From the NCBI RefSeq assembly GCF_027706145.1, contig NZ_JAQFWW010000002.1:186001-250000 (forward strand): DNA of 64,000 bases. Direction: 5' to 3'. This document shows positions 61,055 through 64,000 of this stretch, piece by piece. The notes beneath the pieces are model-generated. The model was not told the origin of the DNA, did no database searches, and worked only from the letters and a program-made list of their open reading frames with translations. Numbering within the stretch: position 1 is the first letter of the stretch; each line of letters starts with the position of its first letter. A program made the translations under genes and the position numbers. The DNA is from Bacillus changyiensis (lineage in GTDB: Bacteria > Bacillota > Bacilli > Bacillales > Bacillaceae).

Positions 61055-61981
61055 ATGAAACGAAAACTAGTTTTTTTTGCTGTTGTCATTCTGCTTCTAA
61101 TCGCTGCCGGCTGTTCTGGAAAAACGAACAGTAAGCAAAACGGAAAAATAAAAGTCGTGACAACCTATTCAATTCTCTATGACATCGTCAAACATGTCGG
61201 TGGAGAGCATATTGATCTATACAGTATCGTCCCCGTTGGCAAAGATCCGCATGAACATGATCCCTTGCCAAAAGACGTCCAGAAGACTGCTGACGCTGAT
61301 ATTGTCTTTTATAACGGATTGAACTTGGAAGCTGGTAACGGCTGGTTTAACAAGCTACTTGAAACGGCAGAAAAATCTGGTGATGATGCCCCTGTTTATA
61401 AGTTAAGTGAAGGGGTTAAAGCAAAGCATCTCACCTCTGAAGGAAAAGAAACAGAAGAAGATCCACATGCATGGCTCAATATCCAAAACGGAATTCAATA
61501 TGCAAAAAACGCACGTGATGCCTTGATCAAACAAGATCCAGATCATAAAGCAGACTATGAAAAAAATACACAAGCCTATATTGAAAAACTGCAAAAGCTT
61601 CATACTGAAGCAGTTAACCGCTTTAAAGATATTCCGAAAGAACGCCGTACCCTTGTTACAAGTGAAGGCGCCTTTAAATATTTTGCATCAGCATATGATG
61701 TAGATGCCCGCTATATTTGGGAAATTAATACCGAAAATGAAGGCACTCCCGGCCAAATGAAAAGAATTGTTGATACGGTGAAGAAAAAGAAAGTGCCCGC
61801 CTTATTTGTAGAGACAAGTGTTGACCCGCGCAGCATGGAAAGTCTGTCAGCAGAAACTGGCGTACCGATTAAAGGAAAAGTATTCACCGATTCTATTGGT
61901 AAACCAGGGGAAGCTGGAGATTCATATTATAAGATGATGGAAGAAAATCTTGAGCGAATCCATAAAGGACTTGCTGAATAA
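61055..61981 (+). CDS. Manganese-binding lipoprotein (PsaA/MntA-like)
   Basis: Metal-binding cluster A-I solute protein of 308 residues with lipobox AAGC ([20 protein letters not shown]). The four metal ligands of PsaA-like proteins are identifiable: His in [10 protein letters not shown] (about H67), His in DPHAWLN (about H137), Glu in TSEGAFKYF (about E203) and Asp in VFTDSIG. The segment [13 protein letters not shown] is the Mn/Fe branch rather than ZnuA, which has a His-rich loop that is absent here. AGGGGG precedes the ATG. Confidence 0.88.
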   Translation: MKRKLVFFAVVILLLIAAGCSGKTNSKQNGKIKVVTTYSILYDIVKHVGGEHIDLYSIVPVGKDPHEHDPLPKDVQKTADADIVFYNGLNLEAGNGWFNKLLETAEKSGDDAPVYKLSEGVKAKHLTSEGKETEEDPHAWLNIQNGIQYAKNARDALIKQDPDHKADYEKNTQAYIEKLQKLHTEAVNRFKDIPKERRTLVTSEGAFKYFASAYDVDARYIWEINTENEGTPGQMKRIVDTVKKKKVPALFVETSVDPRSMESLSAETGVPIKGKVFTDSIGKPGEAGDSYYKMMEENLERIHKGLAE

Positions 61982-61985
61982 TGCC

Positions 61986-62020
61986 AAAACCTGTTGTACC
62001 ATTGTACAACAGGTTTTTTT
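61986..62020 (+). terminator. Terminator of the Mn-type transporter operon
   Basis: AAAACCTGTTGTAC and GTACAACAGGTTTT form a perfect stem with a CATT loop followed by a T run. Confidence 0.92.
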
Positions 62021-62105
62021 GAACAGGTATGTATCAGATGTTAAGCGATTCTGTACGACGAGCTTCTCGTTTCGTAATTGAACTGGTCTTCTGAAAAATA
62101 AGCTG

Positions 62106-62321
62106 CTAGTTTTTTTGGAAAATCAGCTCTTTCACAACATGATAGATCGCAGCAAATCCTATTCCACACAATATGACTATCATTAAGTTTCTAATGATAC
62201 TCATAAAATTGGTTACAGAAAGATAGACAAATAAAAACCCGATTGGTACGAACAAAATGATGTCCATCATACTGACATGTTTAAATATATCGTATAAGTC
62301 ATCTTTATGCTTGTTGCTCAT
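62106..62321 (-). CDS. Small two-helix membrane protein
   Basis: A 71-residue protein from the ATG at 62321 (MSNKHKDDLYDIFKHVSMMD), with GGTGG upstream; the open frame extends to 62357 without a better site. Two hydrophobic segments (IILFVPIGFLFVYLSV and LMIVILCGIGFAAIYHVV) end with a short charged tail. Unrecognised family. It sits between the Mn-type operon and copA and converges with neither; no metal ligands stand out. Confidence 0.55.
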   Translation of the reverse strand: MSNKHKDDLYDIFKHVSMMDIILFVPIGFLFVYLSVTNFMSIIRNLMIVILCGIGFAAIYHVVKELIFQKN

Positions 62322-62370
62322 AACAGTACCACCTTTATTTATGAATACCGACCACAATTAAAATAGAATA

Positions 62371-62414
62371 AAAGCTGAAAACTTCCCGACTCGGGAGGTA
62401 TCCAGCTTTCTTTT
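62371..62414 (-). terminator. Terminator of copA
   Basis: AAAGCTGGATACCTCCCGA and GGGAAGTTTTCAGCTTT form an interrupted stem ending in T residues on the minus strand, directly after the copA stop. Confidence 0.65.
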
Positions 62415-62421
62415 ACATGTC

Positions 62422-64000
62422 TTAATTTAGTTTCACCTTTTGCAATCTGAGCGCATTCAGGACAACTGATACTGAGCTGAACGCCATAGCCGCACCTGCT
62501 ACCCATGGGGCTAATAAGCCCAACGCTGCTACAGGTACCCCAATACTATTATAAGCGAATGCCCAGAAAAGGTTTTGCTTAATGTTTTTGATGGTCTGCT
62601 TGCTCATGACGATTGCATCAGCAATACTGTTTAAGTCACCACGGATTAATGTAATATCTGCTGCTTCCATTGCAACATCAGTTCCGGTTCCAATCGCCAT
62701 CCCTATATCAGCGGCTGCCAATGCTGGAGCATCATTAATACCGTCACCGACCATAGCCACTTTTTTACCTCGCGCTTGAAGTTTTTTCACTTCTTCGGCT
62801 TTTCCTTCGGGGAGAACTTCAGCGATCACTTCGTCTATCCCCGCTTCTTTCGCAATCGCTTCCGCTGTTTGTTTATTGTCTCCCGTGATCATGACGACTT
62901 CCAATCCCATCTCTTTCAGTCGATTAATTGCTTTTTGAGAGGTCGCTTTGATCGTATCTGCCACAGCTATTAACCCCGCAAATCGCCCATCGATTGCTGT
63001 AAGCATTGCTGTTTTCCCTTGTTTTTCAAGCTTATCCATTTGACCCAAAATTGATTGAATATCAACTTGATGCTGTTCTAACAAACGTCTCGTACCGATC
63101 AGGACTTGTTTTTCTTCGACAACAGCTTTAATTCCATATCCCGGTACAGCTTCAAAATGACTAGCATCGATTAGGTCAATCCCTCTCTGTTTAATTCCGT
63201 CTACGATCGCTTCTGCAAGTGGGTGCTCGGAGTTTTTTTCGGCTGTACCAGCTATTTTGAGAAATTCTGTCTCACTAAGCCATGACGCAGGCTGTACATC
63301 TGTCAGCTGTGGTTTTCCGTGTGTAACAGTTCCCGTTTTGTCGAGAATAATCGTGTTTAAACGATGTGCCGTCTCCAAATGCTCTCCGCCTTTAAACAAA
63401 ATTCCGTACTCAGCAGCTCGTCCTGAACCGGCCATAATCGAGGTCGGTGTTGCTAGTCCTAATGCACACGGACATGCGATCACAAGCACAGCGATCATCT
63501 TTTCAAGCGCTGTACCGAATTCTCCGGGAGTTACGAGCGCATACCAGATAAAAAATGTGATGATGGCAATGGCAACAACAATCGGTACGAACACCCCTGA
63601 AATTCGATCTGCAAGGCGCTGAATCGGCGCTTTTGAACCTTGCGCCTCCTCAACTACTTTTATAATTTGTGCTAAAGCTGTTTCTTTTCCTACTTTTTCC
63701 GCTCTTATTTTTAAAAACCCGTTTTTATTGATTGTCGCACCAATAACCATATCTCCAATGGTTTTATCGACAGGGATGCTTTCACCGGTGATCATCGATT
63801 CATCCAATGCTGAACGCCCTTCTACAATCTCGCCATCTGTAGGAATTTTTTCTCCTGGTTTGACATACATCATATCTCCGGCCAACACTTCTTCGATCGG
63901 AACTGTCATCTCTTCACCGTTTCTAACGACTATTGCTGTTTTTGCCTGCAAACCCATTAATTTTTTAATCGCTTCAGATGAGCGGCCTTTTGCCTTAGCT
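62422..64000 (-). CDS. copA: Copper-exporting P-type ATPase CopA, 5' part missing
   Basis: C-terminal ~525 residues of a P1B-type copper ATPase; the frame continues past the right edge. Visible: dephosphorylation motif GESIP, CPC in [13 protein letters not shown], phosphorylation aspartate in [13 protein letters not shown] motif [18 protein letters not shown] and the copper-specific final helix motifs [10 protein letters not shown] and [16 protein letters not shown]-terminal HMA domains lie outside the window. Exports Cu+ from the cytosol; in B. subtilis CsoR controls it with copZ. Confidence 0.94.
   Translation of the reverse strand, partial: AKAKGRSSEAIKKLMGLQAKTAIVVRNGEEMTVPIEEVLAGDMMYVKPGEKIPTDGEIVEGRSALDESMITGESIPVDKTIGDMVIGATINKNGFLKIRAEKVGKETALAQIIKVVEEAQGSKAPIQRLADRISGVFVPIVVAIAIITFFIWYALVTPGEFGTALEKMIAVLVIACPCALGLATPTSIMAGSGRAAEYGILFKGGEHLETAHRLNTIILDKTGTVTHGKPQLTDVQPASWLSETEFLKIAGTAEKNSEHPLAEAIVDGIKQRGIDLIDASHFEAVPGYGIKAVVEEKQVLIGTRRLLEQHQVDIQSILGQMDKLEKQGKTAMLTAIDGRFAGLIAVADTIKATSQKAINRLKEMGLEVVMITGDNKQTAEAIAKEAGIDEVIAEVLPEGKAEEVKKLQARGKKVAMVGDGINDAPALAAADIGMAIGTGTDVAMEAADITLIRGDLNSIADAIVMSKQTIKNIKQNLFWAFAYNSIGVPVAALGLLAPWVAGAAMAFSSVSVVLNALRLQKVKLN

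Noticed and set aside
1-64000. CRISPR arrays, tRNA or rRNA genes, prophage or transposase genes
   Set aside because: No spaced direct repeats, no CCA-type cloverleaf sequences, no rRNA landmarks and no transposase or integrase frames were noticed on either strand.

Overview
The window reads as chromosome from a low-GC Gram-positive, spore-forming Bacillaceae close to Bacillus subtilis in gene order. Long runs match the B. subtilis yus, css, citG, lia, yvr/fhu and yvg neighbourhoods. Spore-coat-like genes, PerR, Fur and FadR boxes, SAM and lysine riboswitches and strong GGAGG-type ribosome binding sites all agree. Gene identities come from recognising protein motifs and synteny by eye; no database search was run. 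Positions where gerA, fadM, yusG or fhuD sit in B. subtilis hold something else or nothing here.

Layout. 1-4.5 kb: a SAM-riboswitch-controlled methionine importer (metN, metP, cut at the left edge), then yusD/E/F, gcvH and yusI. 4.5-9.9 kb: the fadN-fadA-fadE beta-oxidation operon under a perfect FadR-type palindrome. 10-11.5 kb: a decayed DUF3221-like gene and three small genes (yuzL, yusN and a second coat-like gene). 11.5-13 kb: an rtcB-type RNA ligase gene interrupted by a compact group I intron without an ORF. 13.2-17.3 kb: a Fur-boxed siderophore importer (yusV, yfhA, yfiZ and divergent yfiY). 17.3-21.5 kb: yusW, an M3 oligopeptidase, a DD-carboxypeptidase and PerR-boxed mrgA. 21.5-27.8 kb: htrB and divergent cssRS (secretion stress), a 54-aa gene, a TetR regulator and fumarase citG. 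28-33 kb: a small membrane protein and the lia envelope-stress operon. 33-38 kb: an amino acid racemase and a B12 uptake/salvage operon (btuF-btuC-btuD::cbiZ-yvqK) preceded by a short attenuator. 38-43.5 kb: the YvrG/YvrHb two-component system and Fur-boxed fhuBGC. 43.6-47.5 kb: the lysine-riboswitch-controlled permease yvsH and an LTA synthase-family enzyme. 47.6-56.7 kb: an MFS exporter, yvgN, a ROK kinase, helD, yvgT, a 26-aa membrane peptide, an acetyltransferase and bdbCD. 56.8-64 kb: cadA, a manganese-type ABC importer, a small membrane protein and copA (cut at the right edge).

Themes. Metal and cofactor traffic dominates: two siderophore importers, a B12 importer with its own salvage enzymes, an Mn-type importer and two heavy-metal export ATPases. 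Envelope quality control is the second theme (CssRS/HtrB, Lia, BdbCD, LTA synthesis, DD-carboxypeptidase). The most unusual object is the group I intron in rtcB: all four conserved core elements (P, Q, R, S) are readable, the guide sequence pairs with both exons, and removing the insert restores an intact 386-residue ligase.
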